A stretch of DNA of 5,125 nt from JAWLDB01 sp041686915. GTDB taxonomy: Bacteria > Bacillota > UBA994 > UBA5500. The notes below the pieces were generated by a model that saw only the letters and a list, made by a program, of their open reading frames with translations, did no database searches and was not told the origin of the DNA. The position numbers and the translations under genes were made by a program. This document shows positions 1 through 5,125 of the stretch, in pieces. Positions within the stretch are counted from its first letter, which is position 1. Every line of letters starts with the position of its first letter. The stretch covers positions 1 to 5,125 of the forward strand of contig JAWLDB010000193.1 of NCBI GenBank assembly GCA_041686915.1. The letters are read 5' to 3'.

Positions 1-89
<89 letters not shown>

Positions 90-100
90 AAACCTTTACG

Positions 101-130
101 AAAACCTCGAAGTTATGCTTCGGGGTTTTT
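101..130 (+). terminator. Rho-independent terminator of the rRNA operon
   Basis: Bases 101-112 (AAAACCTCGAAG) pair with 118-129 (CTTCGGGGTTTT) over 12 pairs, one of them a G-U, across a 5-base loop. The 3' arm ends in a T-run, the standard intrinsic terminator layout. The A-run on the 5' side means it could also stop transcription arriving from the convergent minus-strand gene. Confidence 0.93.
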
Positions 131-140
131 GTCGTGTAAG

Positions 141-169
141 AAGAACCCCCCGGAGACCGGAGGGTTCTT
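141..169 (-). terminator. Terminator hairpin of the convergent unknown gene
   Basis: Bases 141-153 pair with 157-169 around a 3-base loop, with a single C-A mismatch (149/161). The hairpin starts 2 bases past the TAA stop (172-174) of the minus-strand gene. On that strand it is followed by a pyrimidine-rich TTCTTCTTAC rather than a pure T-run. It is probably assisted by the rRNA terminator just beyond, so the two hairpins form a back-to-back barrier between the rRNA operon and this gene. Confidence 0.75.
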
Positions 170-171
170 GC

Positions 172-708
172 TTATTCCAGCTCCTGCAATTGTGTTGCCA
201 TTTCAGTCAATAGATCCAGAATGTTGAGATAGAAACGATGACCATAGACGTTGAACACTGTGAAAGTAACCCGATCAAAATTTACAGTCAACAGATAGTC
301 GAACTCCGCCTTCTGGAGTTGCGTCCGCAGTGGGTCTGGTAGGACGCGCTGCAGCGCTTCCTTATCCAAGTCAGTTCTTGCTTCCCGCTCATCGAATTCC
401 AGATTGAACCATGCTGTTGTCCGTACTATCTCTCTGTTCTGCAGTCTGAGTCTGTGCCTAATGTGCCTTGGCAACTCAACGATACAGGACACCGATGAGC
501 CATTAGGACCAGACCAGTCATGGTTCATACCAAACACTCTGCATCTGTATCCTCTGTAGCGCGCGTCTATCCTTGGGTGACTGAAATAGCTGATACCGAA
601 ATGTCCTTGCAGTTCTGCACCCAAACACTGAGCCAACTCTGACAGCTCTGAGTTAATCTTCGGGTAGCCTACCGGTTCTGCATCGACAGTCAACTGGTTT
701 ATCGCCAA
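172..708 (-). CDS. Unrecognised soluble protein of about 178 residues
   Basis: I do not recognise this family. The reading frame is open from an ATG at 723-721, but that ATG has only a weak AGG upstream. A strong GGAGGTG (721-715) sits 8 bases, counted from its GGAGG, before a TTG at 708-706, so I prefer the TTG start (protein beginning M-AINQLTVDAEPVGYP). The ATG start would add five residues. The product looks globular and mixed alpha/beta, with no signal peptide or hydrophobic segment long enough to span a membrane. It has an Arg-rich middle (HIRHRLRLQNREIVR), an acidic stretch after it, and a hydrophobic C-terminal part with alternating aromatic residues (FDYLLTVNFDRVTFTVFNVY). It stands alone between the rRNA terminator and a long intergenic region, and no partner is suggested by context. 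Strong start signals, a terminator 2 bases after the stop and a plausible protein composition support a real gene. Confidence 0.8.
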   Translation of the reverse strand: MAINQLTVDAEPVGYPKINSELSELAQCLGAELQGHFGISYFSHPRIDARYRGYRCRVFGMNHDWSGPNGSSVSCIVELPRHIRHRLRLQNREIVRTTAWFNLEFDEREARTDLDKEALQRVLPDPLRTQLQKAEFDYLLTVNFDRVTFTVFNVYGHRFYLNILDLLTEMATQLQELE

Positions 709-714
709 TCGCTG

Positions 715-721
715 CACCTCC
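715..721 (-). promoter_or_regulatory. Shine-Dalgarno site favouring the TTG start at 708
   Basis: On the minus strand GGAGGTG overlaps the last base of the candidate ATG (723-721) and the next two codons. It lies 8 bases (from GGAGG) before TTG at 708-706. Neighbouring genes use equally strong sites, and two of them start at GTG or TTG, so this site argues against the ATG as the main start. It could still be a chance Glu-Val codon pair. Confidence 0.6.
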
Positions 722-777
722 ATATGCTTATGCCTGGCTTCGCCTGATTCTCTACTCGTTTTGGATCGAGAGCTGGA

Positions 778-802
778 ATAGCGCGGTTGATTGCTGCGCT
801 AT
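778..802. repeat. Inverted repeat ATAGCGC-N11-GCGCTAT
   Basis: ATAGCGC at 778-784 is exactly complementary to GCGCTAT at 796-802. In a plus-strand RNA the stem extends to 10 pairs with two G-U pairs and a 5-base loop. On the minus strand those wobbles become mismatches. No T-run follows on either side, so it does not look like a terminator. It lies 70-94 bases upstream of the minus-strand gene's preferred start, which would suit an operator or a leader hairpin. Confidence 0.5.
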
Positions 803-924
803 CTTTAGTCTTTGGTAATAGCCCATATTTACTATGGATTTTTTTGCGGTAAATGGAAGGTGAAGCGCAAAAAAGTCCAGTGCTCAAAATGGCATAGCTG
901 CCTACTGGCAGAGAGATATTGCCT

Positions 925-954
925 TTGCCCGGGGAAATGCACTCTGAGTATAAT
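925..954 (+). promoter_or_regulatory. Candidate sigma-A-type promoter for the nfeD-floT operon
   Basis: A perfect TATAAT -10 box (949-954) is preceded, after 18 bases, by TTGCCC (925-930), which matches TTGACA at four of six positions. Transcription would begin near 961 and give a leader of about 127 bases before the first gene. The -10 lies in AT-rich DNA, so a chance match is possible. Confidence 0.45.
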
Positions 955-1008
955 TAGTATTGTGTAATGTCTGCAAGATAATGTCATTATAATTGACTAG
1001 TTAAAGCA

Positions 1009-1036
1009 TGCAACTTTATACCAAGCTCAACGTATA
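1009..1036 (+). promoter_or_regulatory. Candidate ECF (sigma-W-type) promoter TGCAAC-N16-CGTATA
   Basis: TGCAAC (1009-1014), followed by TTT, lies 16 bases before CGTATA (1031-1036). The known sigma-W consensus of Bacillus is TGAAAC, about 16 bases, then CGTA. Five of six -35 bases, the spacing and the whole -10 core agree. The start point would fall near 1042, giving a leader of about 45 bases. In Bacillus subtilis the homologous yuaF-yuaG operon belongs to the sigma-W regulon, so the match stands where it would be expected. Assignment to a particular ECF sigma factor is inference. Confidence 0.55.
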
Positions 1037-1045
1037 AGAACTCAA

Positions 1046-1059
1046 GATTGGTACCAATC
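1046..1059. repeat. Perfect 14-bp palindrome GATTGGTACCAATC
   Basis: The sequence equals its own reverse complement. It lies just downstream of the predicted ECF start point and about 29 bases before the nfeD start codon. In RNA it can fold as a short stem, flanked by a further CTCAA (1041-1045) / TTGAG (1066-1070) pairing. It may be an operator in the initially transcribed region or a 5'-end hairpin of the message. Confidence 0.5.
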
Positions 1060-1087
1060 AGCTTGTTGAGGGCAAGGGGGTGGGATT

Positions 1088-1633
1088 ATGCTAATTCTCT
1101 TTCAAACGTGTTTCTTCACAGGAGTGCTATTTGCCGTGGTCTCCTTTCTGTTGGGACAGTTGTTTGACGTGGGCGATGCAGATGGGAGCATTGATTTTGA
1201 AGCGTCTGCCGACCTCCCTGGCCTAACTATCTCGCCGCTGAAGCCGATTGTGATTGTGGCTTTTGTGACCGTGTTTGGCGGGGCAGGATTGATGTCTTTA
1301 CATAGTGGAAGCTCTCCGCTCATGGCCCTGGTCACGGCCCTTGGTGCGGCCCTAATCGTTGCGGTTGTCATGTACTACTTCGTGGTTGTGCCTCTTCACA
1401 AGGCGCAGAACACCAGTGCAGGCTCACAGCAGGATATGATTGGCAAGACTGCGATCACCAGTCTGCGCATTTTGGGCGACAGTTTTGGCCGCATCTCGTA
1501 TTCGGCCAATGGCAACAGTTACAATGCACCCGCCAGGTCGGTGGATGGCAAAGACATCGAGAGGGGGGCAGAAGTAATAGTCGAGAAATTAGAAAGAAAC
1601 GTATTCTATGTACGGAAAGCTAAAAAGCGGTAG
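1088..1633 (+). CDS. NfeD-family membrane protein with C-terminal OB fold (flotillin partner, YuaF-like)
   Basis: The product is a 181-residue membrane protein. Hydrophobic segments lie at about residues 4-25, 52-71 and 77-103. A polar linker follows, then a small beta-rich domain (about 117-177) beginning MIGKTAITSLRILGDSFGRI and ending EVIVEKLERNVFYVRKAKKR, which reads as an NfeD C-terminal OB fold. An acidic GDADG loop follows the first helix, and FVTVFGGAG lies in the second. There is no N-terminal ClpP-like protease domain, so this is the short NfeD form. Such proteins are encoded next to flotillins and are thought to organise or regulate them in membrane microdomains. The ATG at 1088 is preceded by AAGGGGGTG (1074-1082), a good ribosome binding site. 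The flotillin gene starts 51 bases downstream with no terminator between, so the two form an operon. Length and gene order fit YuaF; the precise molecular role is inferred from the family. Confidence 0.9.
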   Translation: MLILFQTCFFTGVLFAVVSFLLGQLFDVGDADGSIDFEASADLPGLTISPLKPIVIVAFVTVFGGAGLMSLHSGSSPLMALVTALGAALIVAVVMYYFVVVPLHKAQNTSAGSQQDMIGKTAITSLRILGDSFGRISYSANGNSYNAPARSVDGKDIERGAEVIVEKLERNVFYVRKAKKR

Positions 1634-1667
1634 CGGACAGTCAGAATCTGCTGACCACTCAATCAAA

Positions 1668-1674
1668 AAGGAGG
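1668..1674 (+). promoter_or_regulatory. Shine-Dalgarno site fixing the TTG start of the flotillin
   Basis: AAGGAGG ends 10 bases before TTG at 1685-1687. No ATG or GTG in the frame comes near this position, and the TTG keeps a complete transmembrane segment at the N-terminus. The site therefore decides the start. Confidence 0.85.
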
Positions 1675-1684
1675 AGAAAAGGGA

Positions 1685-3151
1685 TTGCTTGAATTTGACG
1701 TTAGCCAACTAGCCATACCGGGCATTATTGTAGGTGTATTGTTTCTCCTGGTTCTAGGTATCCTGTCTACTTGGAAACGGGTGTCTCAGGATAAGGCATT
1801 GGTTGTAACAGGATTAAAGAAACGAGTCATTTCCGGTGGTGGCGGAATAGTAGTGCCCCTGCTTGAGAGGACTGACCGCATTTCCCTGGAGAACATGAAG
1901 ATCGAGGTGCGTACTGACGGTGCCCTCACCGAGCAAGGCGTTGACATCAAGGCAGATGGCGTTGCTGTCATTAAAGTCAAGTCTGACCGGGAGTCCATTC
2001 TATCTGCTGTTGAACAGTTCAACACCGGCGTAGAAAAGCGCACTATTGAGGTAATTAAAGATACAGCTAAAGACGTTCTGGAAGGCAAACTTCGTGAGAT
2101 CATCTCTAAAATGTCCGTTGAGGAAATCTATAAGGACAGAGAGAAGTTCGCCAGTCAGGTACAAGAAGTTGCCGCAGTTGACTTGGCAGACATGGGTCTC
2201 GAAATCAAGGCGTTTACCATTCGCGATATCAGCGATGATAACGGCTACTTGGACGCTCTTGGTAAGAAACGCATCGCCGAAGTCAAGCGCGATGCCGACA
2301 TAGCAGAGGCAGAGGCCACCAAAGAAACCAAGGTAAAAACTGCTCAAGCAAACCGCGAGGGTGAAGCCGCGCGACTGCTCTCCGAAACGCAAATTGCTGA
2401 GGCTAGCAGGGATAAAGAGCTGAAGGTGCAGGCATACCGTCGCGATCAGGAAACGTCGAAAGCTATGGCTGACCTGGCCTATGAGATTGAGGCCAGCAAG
2501 GTGCAGCAGGGCGTCGAAAAAGAGAAAATGCAGATCCAGATTGTGCGCAAGCAGAAAGAAATTGAGCTTGCAGAGCAAGAGGCGCTGCGCAAAGAACGCG
2601 AGCTGGAAGCTAACGTCCGTAAGTTGGCCGAGGCCGAGAAATATGCCACCGAAAAAACAGCAGAAGCCAGTAAGTATGGCGAGATTCAGAAGGCTTTGGC
2701 CGAGGCTGAGGCGATCAAGGCTGTTGGTATGGCCAGGGCTGAGGCCAGGCGGGCAGAAGGTATGGCCGAGGTAGAAATCATCCGGGAAACCGGTAAGGCA
2801 GAAGCTGAAGCGATGCACAAGAAGGCTGAAGCGTTCAAGCAGTACAACGAGGCAGCTGTCACTCAGATGATCATCGAGAAGCTGCCTGAAATCGCCAGGG
2901 CAGTAGCAGAGCCGCTCAGCAAGACCGAGAAGATCGTAATTGTTGACTCGGGCAATGGCCAGAACAAAGGGGCGGCTAAAGTTACAGACTACGTAACCAA
3001 CATCATGGCTTCACTGCCCGAGACAGTGAAGACGTTGACCGGTGTTAACCTGACTGATTTGTTCACTAAAGCCGGGGTGAACCCGGCGGTTGTTGCTCAA
3101 CCCGATAAGGCTGATAGAGCTAGTGAGGCTAGCTCACAGGCCGACAAATAG
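1685..3151 (+). CDS. floT: Flotillin (SPFH/band 7 membrane scaffold, FloT/YuaG-like)
   Basis: The product is a 488-residue flotillin, a scaffold of ordered membrane microdomains in bacteria. A single hydrophobic segment (about residues 11-29) anchors it. The SPFH/band 7 domain spans about 33-200, with DKALVVTG, the glycine run GGGGIVVPLL, LTEQGVDIKADGVAVIKV and the flotillin signature VEEIYKDREKF. A long charged coiled coil rich in Ala-Glu repeats follows (about 200-388), densest at 335-385. The C-terminal part holds IEKLPEIARAVAEPLSKTEKIVIVDSG and a helix ending near LTDLF, then an acidic, Ser/Ala-rich tail. No cysteine is present, so lipid attachment through cysteine is excluded. Length and domain order match Bacillus FloT (about 509 residues) rather than the shorter FloA type (about 330). 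The start is TTG with a strong ribosome binding site. The gene is co-transcribed with the NfeD gene and ends at the hairpin at 3172-3204. The family assignment is firm; orthology to floT rests on similarity and synteny judged by eye. Confidence 0.95.
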   Translation: MLEFDVSQLAIPGIIVGVLFLLVLGILSTWKRVSQDKALVVTGLKKRVISGGGGIVVPLLERTDRISLENMKIEVRTDGALTEQGVDIKADGVAVIKVKSDRESILSAVEQFNTGVEKRTIEVIKDTAKDVLEGKLREIISKMSVEEIYKDREKFASQVQEVAAVDLADMGLEIKAFTIRDISDDNGYLDALGKKRIAEVKRDADIAEAEATKETKVKTAQANREGEAARLLSETQIAEASRDKELKVQAYRRDQETSKAMADLAYEIEASKVQQGVEKEKMQIQIVRKQKEIELAEQEALRKERELEANVRKLAEAEKYATEKTAEASKYGEIQKALAEAEAIKAVGMARAEARRAEGMAEVEIIRETGKAEAEAMHKKAEAFKQYNEAAVTQMIIEKLPEIARAVAEPLSKTEKIVIVDSGNGQNKGAAKVTDYVTNIMASLPETVKTLTGVNLTDLFTKAGVNPAVVAQPDKADRASEASSQADK

Positions 3152-3171
3152 CCTGTATAGCACGCTAAGAC

Positions 3172-3204
3172 AAAGGGCAGTTGCACTCGCGCAACTGCCC
3201 TTTT
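3172..3204. terminator. Bidirectional terminator between floT and the M28 peptidase gene
   Basis: Bases 3172-3184 (AAAGGGCAGTTGC) pair perfectly with 3191-3203 over 13 pairs with a 6-base loop, ending in TTTT on the plus strand and TTT on the minus strand. An outer stem, GCTAAG (3164-3169) with CTTAGC (3206-3211), continues past a 2x2 mismatch. The outer 3' arm includes the TAA stop (3207-3209) of the peptidase gene, so one compact structure can serve both convergent units. Confidence 0.9.
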
Positions 3205-3206
3205 GC

Positions 3207-4577
3207 TTAGCCCCCTGTCAAACAGTAAAGCTCCAGGTAATTGGTCAGTAACTGGCCTAGGGAAGACAGCAACTCACTGTCAATGATGTCGAGCGTATCT
3301 TCTGGAGTATGGTAATACCGATCAAAGTAACCCTGTGAAAAGTGCATCAGCCAGACTACATTGTTATAGCCTGCACGGATGAACGGTGCGTGGTCACTCC
3401 TACCTGTGTCATCCACTGCGGTAAGGGTCATTCCTGTGTCATCAGCCAGAGCCTTGATTTCGTCCCAGAGGGTCGCTCTGCTGAGAGCACCTTGAGCCAC
3501 CAACCTGGAGTCCCTGCATGCGACAACGTCCAACACTATTATCCGGCACTTGTCTTTATCCACTTTTAGCTGTTCCACAAAGTATGACGATCCAAGTAGA
3601 CCGTGTTCCTCGCCGTTAAAGGCAGCGAAGACCACGTTGCAGGTCAAACTGTCTCTTTGATCGGCGAGCACGCGTGCGAGTTCTGTCATCAATGCGACCC
3701 CGGCAGCGTTGTCGCTGGCACCCCGGTTGATAGAACCGTCAGGGTCGGTTCCCATGTGGTCGAAGTGGGCCGCGATAATCACCGTTTGTTCTGTTTGCTC
3801 TGGAGCAGGCAGCAGGCCGAGTACATTTGGCACCCGCACAGCAACCTGCTCCACTTTGAGCTTTGCGCGCAGTTCGTACCCCTTGCCTGTTAGGCCTGAG
3901 AGATACAAGAAAGTCTCTGGAGAAATGGCAACCATATCTGTTGGTGTCTCTCTGAATCTGGTAGAAGTAAGGAAAAGTGGAACCGGTCCATTGCCATAAC
4001 CGCCTGTTCTCTCCCGGCTGTACAGGACAAGTTTCGCCTGACTGAAAGCAGTCTCCGAGTGTATGGTATCATGCATTCGATCCCAGAGAACTACCTTGCT
4101 GTCCAAATTGACACCTGCAAGATTGGTTTCTGCTCCAACCAACATCCAGGGATCGGTTAGATCTACTGACAACCCGCTGCTCCTGTTGACCGGCAGAAAA
4201 TCCTGACGGCATTTGAAAGTTCGTTCAATCCGGCCGTCACTATTCAACAATTCCAGCTCTGCGATAGTACTGGCGATTGTATTCTGGTTGTACCATTGGT
4301 AAAAACCGTCTTCTCCGAAGGATTGCAAACCCAACTCCCCAAACGTGTCAGCCAAATACTCCGCCGCAAGCATGTTCCCCTCAGTACCAGCCATTCGACC
4401 GGTGTAACGGTCCTGGGTAAGCTCATCCAGATGAACTAGAGCCTGATCCACGTCAAACTGGAGAGCAGTCTCCGGCAACTGCGCATGGGGTTGAGGTTGC
4501 TCAGATTTGCAGCCAGCAAAAGCAACGCTGCACAGCAGCAAGAATGCAAACAACTTCATCAATCTTGTCCTGCCCAC
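3207..4577 (-). CDS. M28-family zinc aminopeptidase, predicted lipoprotein
   Basis: This 456-residue protein is predicted to be exported and lipid-anchored. It has a basic N-terminus (R3, R5, K8), a hydrophobic core (residues 9-21) and FAGC with Cys23 as the acceptor. The lipobox is slightly unusual in having Phe at -3. A weakly conserved region (about 140-245) sits where many M28 enzymes carry a protease-associated (PA) domain. The catalytic domain follows, with all expected residues: H271 in AAHFDHMG, D289 in GASDNAAG, catalytic E323 and ligand E324 in NGEEHG, D350 in VLD, and H423 in YYHTPEDT. RSDHAPF (393-399) is also typical. The family removes N-terminal amino acids from peptides using two zinc ions. 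Substrate specificity cannot be read here, and a glutaminyl cyclase-like or carboxypeptidase member is possible. GTG at 4577 is chosen because GGAGGTG lies at the right distance. An ATG at codon 7 would also leave a working signal peptide but has a poor ribosome binding site. Confidence 0.93.
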   Translation of the reverse strand: MGRTRLMKLFAFLLLCSVAFAGCKSEQPQPHAQLPETALQFDVDQALVHLDELTQDRYTGRMAGTEGNMLAAEYLADTFGELGLQSFGEDGFYQWYNQNTIASTIAELELLNSDGRIERTFKCRQDFLPVNRSSGLSVDLTDPWMLVGAETNLAGVNLDSKVVLWDRMHDTIHSETAFSQAKLVLYSRERTGGYGNGPVPLFLTSTRFRETPTDMVAISPETFLYLSGLTGKGYELRAKLKVEQVAVRVPNVLGLLPAPEQTEQTVIIAAHFDHMGTDPDGSINRGASDNAAGVALMTELARVLADQRDSLTCNVVFAAFNGEEHGLLGSSYFVEQLKVDKDKCRIIVLDVVACRDSRLVAQGALSRATLWDEIKALADDTGMTLTAVDDTGRSDHAPFIRAGYNNVVWLMHFSQGYFDRYYHTPEDTLDIIDSELLSSLGQLLTNYLELYCLTGG

Positions 4578-4582
4578 AAGTA

Positions 4583-4589
4583 CACCTCC
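4583..4589 (-). promoter_or_regulatory. Shine-Dalgarno site fixing the GTG start of the M28 peptidase
   Basis: On the minus strand GGAGGTG (4589-4583) has its GGAGG core 7 bases before GTG at 4577-4575. The alternative ATG at 4559-4557 is preceded only by a weak AGGACAAG. Confidence 0.8.
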
Positions 4590-4642
4590 CGCCTTATAGA
4601 CGTAAGTCTAGCTAATCTGGTCACAAAAACAGAGGGACGTTC

Positions 4643-4672
4643 TTGCCGTAGTTAGCACAATCCTGTTAGGAT
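4643..4672 (+). promoter_or_regulatory. Weak candidate sigma-A-type promoter for the VOC gene
   Basis: TTGCCG (4643-4648) and TAGGAT (4667-4672) each match consensus at four of six positions, with an 18-base spacer. Transcription would start near 4679 and give a leader of about 78 bases. This is the best plus-strand pair I could find in the 179-base divergent gap, but it is weak. The -10 box overlaps a GGAT inverted repeat that could be an operator. Confidence 0.3.
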
Positions 4673-4735
4673 GAGATGGCCTCTCTAAGAGGATTAGGCC
4701 AAGTTATCGAGAAGACAATAGCAGGATTAGTATCC
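4660..4735. repeat. Cluster of GGAT/ATCC motifs in the divergent gap
   Basis: ATCCT-gtt-AGGAT (4660-4672) is an inverted repeat. AGGATTAG recurs at 4690-4697 and 4723-4730, and AGGATGAG lies at 4668-4675. The three direct copies start 22 and 33 bases apart, close to two and three helical turns. GGAT-tagt-ATCC (4724-4735) forms a second inverted repeat just before the ribosome binding site. A hairpin CCTCT-cta-AGAGG (4680-4692) also lies here. A role as operator sites is inference only. Confidence 0.4.
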
Positions 4736-4756
4736 AGGTAGAAGGAGGTATGAACA

Positions 4757-5110
4757 ATGTGGAACGGGTTTATTGGCTTTTTCGGTACCAAAAATCTGAC
4801 CGAGGCCGATCGATTTTACGTTGGTGCCCTTGGTCTAAAGCTGTATAAGGATCAGGGAGTCTGCCGCATCTATCAGGTTCCTGGCGGGGGAATGGTCGGT
4901 TTTTGCCAGCACATGGACGTTACCGTTTCGGGTAAGAGCCCCATTTTGACTTTCCTAACCGATGATGTGGACGGCATGTATCAGGAGCTGGTCAAGGCAG
5001 GTTATCATCCGGAACATAGCCCCAAGGTGAATGAGAAGTTTAACATTTACCACTTCTTCACTCGTGACCCAAGCGGATATATGGTGGAGATACAGAAGTT
5101 CCTTGATTAG
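4757..5110 (+). CDS. VOC-superfamily protein (glyoxalase/bleomycin-resistance fold)
   Basis: This is a 117-residue single-chain VOC protein, a usual length for the family, with two beta-alpha-beta-beta-beta modules. The first carries NLTEADRFYVGALGLKLYKD (residues 13-32), the typical helix and FY...LGLKL signature. The second carries ILTFLTDDVDGMYQELVKAG (63-82) and ends with TRDPSGYMVEIQKF (102-115). Glu111 sits where the C-terminal metal ligand is normally found. The first-strand position usually held by His, Glu or Gln reads as a hydrophobic residue near I6, so metal binding may be altered. Family members include lyases, dioxygenases, thiol transferases and drug-binding proteins, and the substrate here cannot be inferred. 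The ATG at 4757 follows a perfect AAGGAGGT (4742-4749) by 7 bases. A nearer ATG at 4750 is in another frame and touches the ribosome binding site. The gene is divergent from the peptidase, and no further gene is visible before the window ends. Confidence 0.9.
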   Translation: MWNGFIGFFGTKNLTEADRFYVGALGLKLYKDQGVCRIYQVPGGGMVGFCQHMDVTVSGKSPILTFLTDDVDGMYQELVKAGYHPEHSPKVNEKFNIYHFFTRDPSGYMVEIQKFLD

Positions 5111-5125
5111 GAAACCATCAAAAAG

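Larger units (their letters stand above)
724..1087. other. 364-base divergent intergenic region with promoters and palindromes
   Basis: This stretch separates two divergently transcribed units. The half near the minus-strand gene holds two inverted repeats (778-802 and 823-837). The half near the nfeD-floT operon is AT-rich and holds a sigma-A-like promoter (925-954), a sigma-W-like promoter (1009-1036), a 14-bp palindrome (1046-1059) and the ribosome binding site. A 62-codon frame at 887-699 on the minus strand starts at TTG without a ribosome binding site and overlaps the unknown gene, so I do not call it. No clear promoter for the minus-strand gene was found; a stretch at about 825-856 resembling TTTACC-N16-TAAATA on the minus strand is too weak to annotate. 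Confidence 0.7.

Noticed and set aside
699..887. 62-codon minus-strand frame upstream of the unknown gene
   Set aside because: It begins at TTG with no ribosome binding site, overlaps the start of the unknown gene in another frame, and has no recognisable composition or motif.
993..1021. TTGACT-N17-TTATAC as the main operon promoter
   Set aside because: The -35 is good but the -10 is poor. The perfect TATAAT upstream and the ECF-like pair downstream explain the region better.
2000..2818. 272-codon open frame on the minus strand inside the flotillin gene
   Set aside because: It lies wholly antisense to the coiled-coil coding region. Its Leu/Phe-rich translation is what reversed Glu/Lys/Ala codons produce, and it has no start signals.
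2640..2840. Repetitive GCNGAG-type DNA that could be a tandem repeat
   Set aside because: The repetition comes from Ala-Glu codons of the flotillin coiled coil. Units are irregular and in frame, as is usual for this family.
3603..3999. Plus-strand open frames opposite the M28 peptidase gene
   Set aside because: They are antisense to a gene with intact catalytic motifs, and no start site or family feature supports them.
4593..4598. TATAAG on the minus strand as a -10 box for the peptidase gene
   Set aside because: Transcription would begin within the ribosome binding site (4589-4583), which cannot give a normally translated message from the chosen GTG.

Overview
The window looks like a chromosomal segment from a Gram-positive bacterium of the phylum Bacillota. 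Three things support this. Shine-Dalgarno sites are strong and close to AAGGAGGTG before most genes. GTG and TTG starts are used. There is also a two-gene operon encoding an NfeD-type membrane protein and a flotillin, in the same order as yuaF-yuaG (floT) of Bacillus. Base composition is judged by eye to be near 50% GC. No species can be named from the sequence alone.

Layout: bases 1-89 are the 3' part of a 5S rRNA gene, so the window opens at the distal end of a ribosomal RNA operon. A strong rho-independent terminator (101-130) closes it. Convergent to it is a gene for an unrecognised soluble protein of about 180 residues (minus strand, 172-708 or 172-723), with its own terminator hairpin at 141-169. 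A 364-base intergenic region (724-1087) follows. It holds two inverted repeats next to the unknown gene and, further on, a sigma-A-like promoter, an ECF/sigma-W-like promoter and a 14-bp palindrome ahead of the nfeD-floT operon (1088-3151). A perfect 13-bp hairpin (3172-3204) separates that operon from a convergent gene for a predicted lipid-anchored M28 zinc aminopeptidase (minus strand, 3207-4577). Divergent from the peptidase is a small VOC-fold protein (4757-5110), whose leader contains a cluster of GGAT/ATCC half-sites.

The best-linked pair is the NfeD protein and the flotillin: in known systems the NfeD OB-fold protein partners the flotillin in membrane microdomains. The candidate promoter TGCAAC-N16-CGTATA fits the envelope-stress ECF class that controls the Bacillus homologue, so the expression logic may be conserved along with gene order. 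The peptidase, the VOC protein and the unknown protein have no evident functional link to the operon. I see no mobile element, CRISPR array, phage gene or clearly new multi-gene system. The most promising novelties are regulatory DNA around 1009-1070, 778-802 and 4660-4735, and the unrecognised protein.
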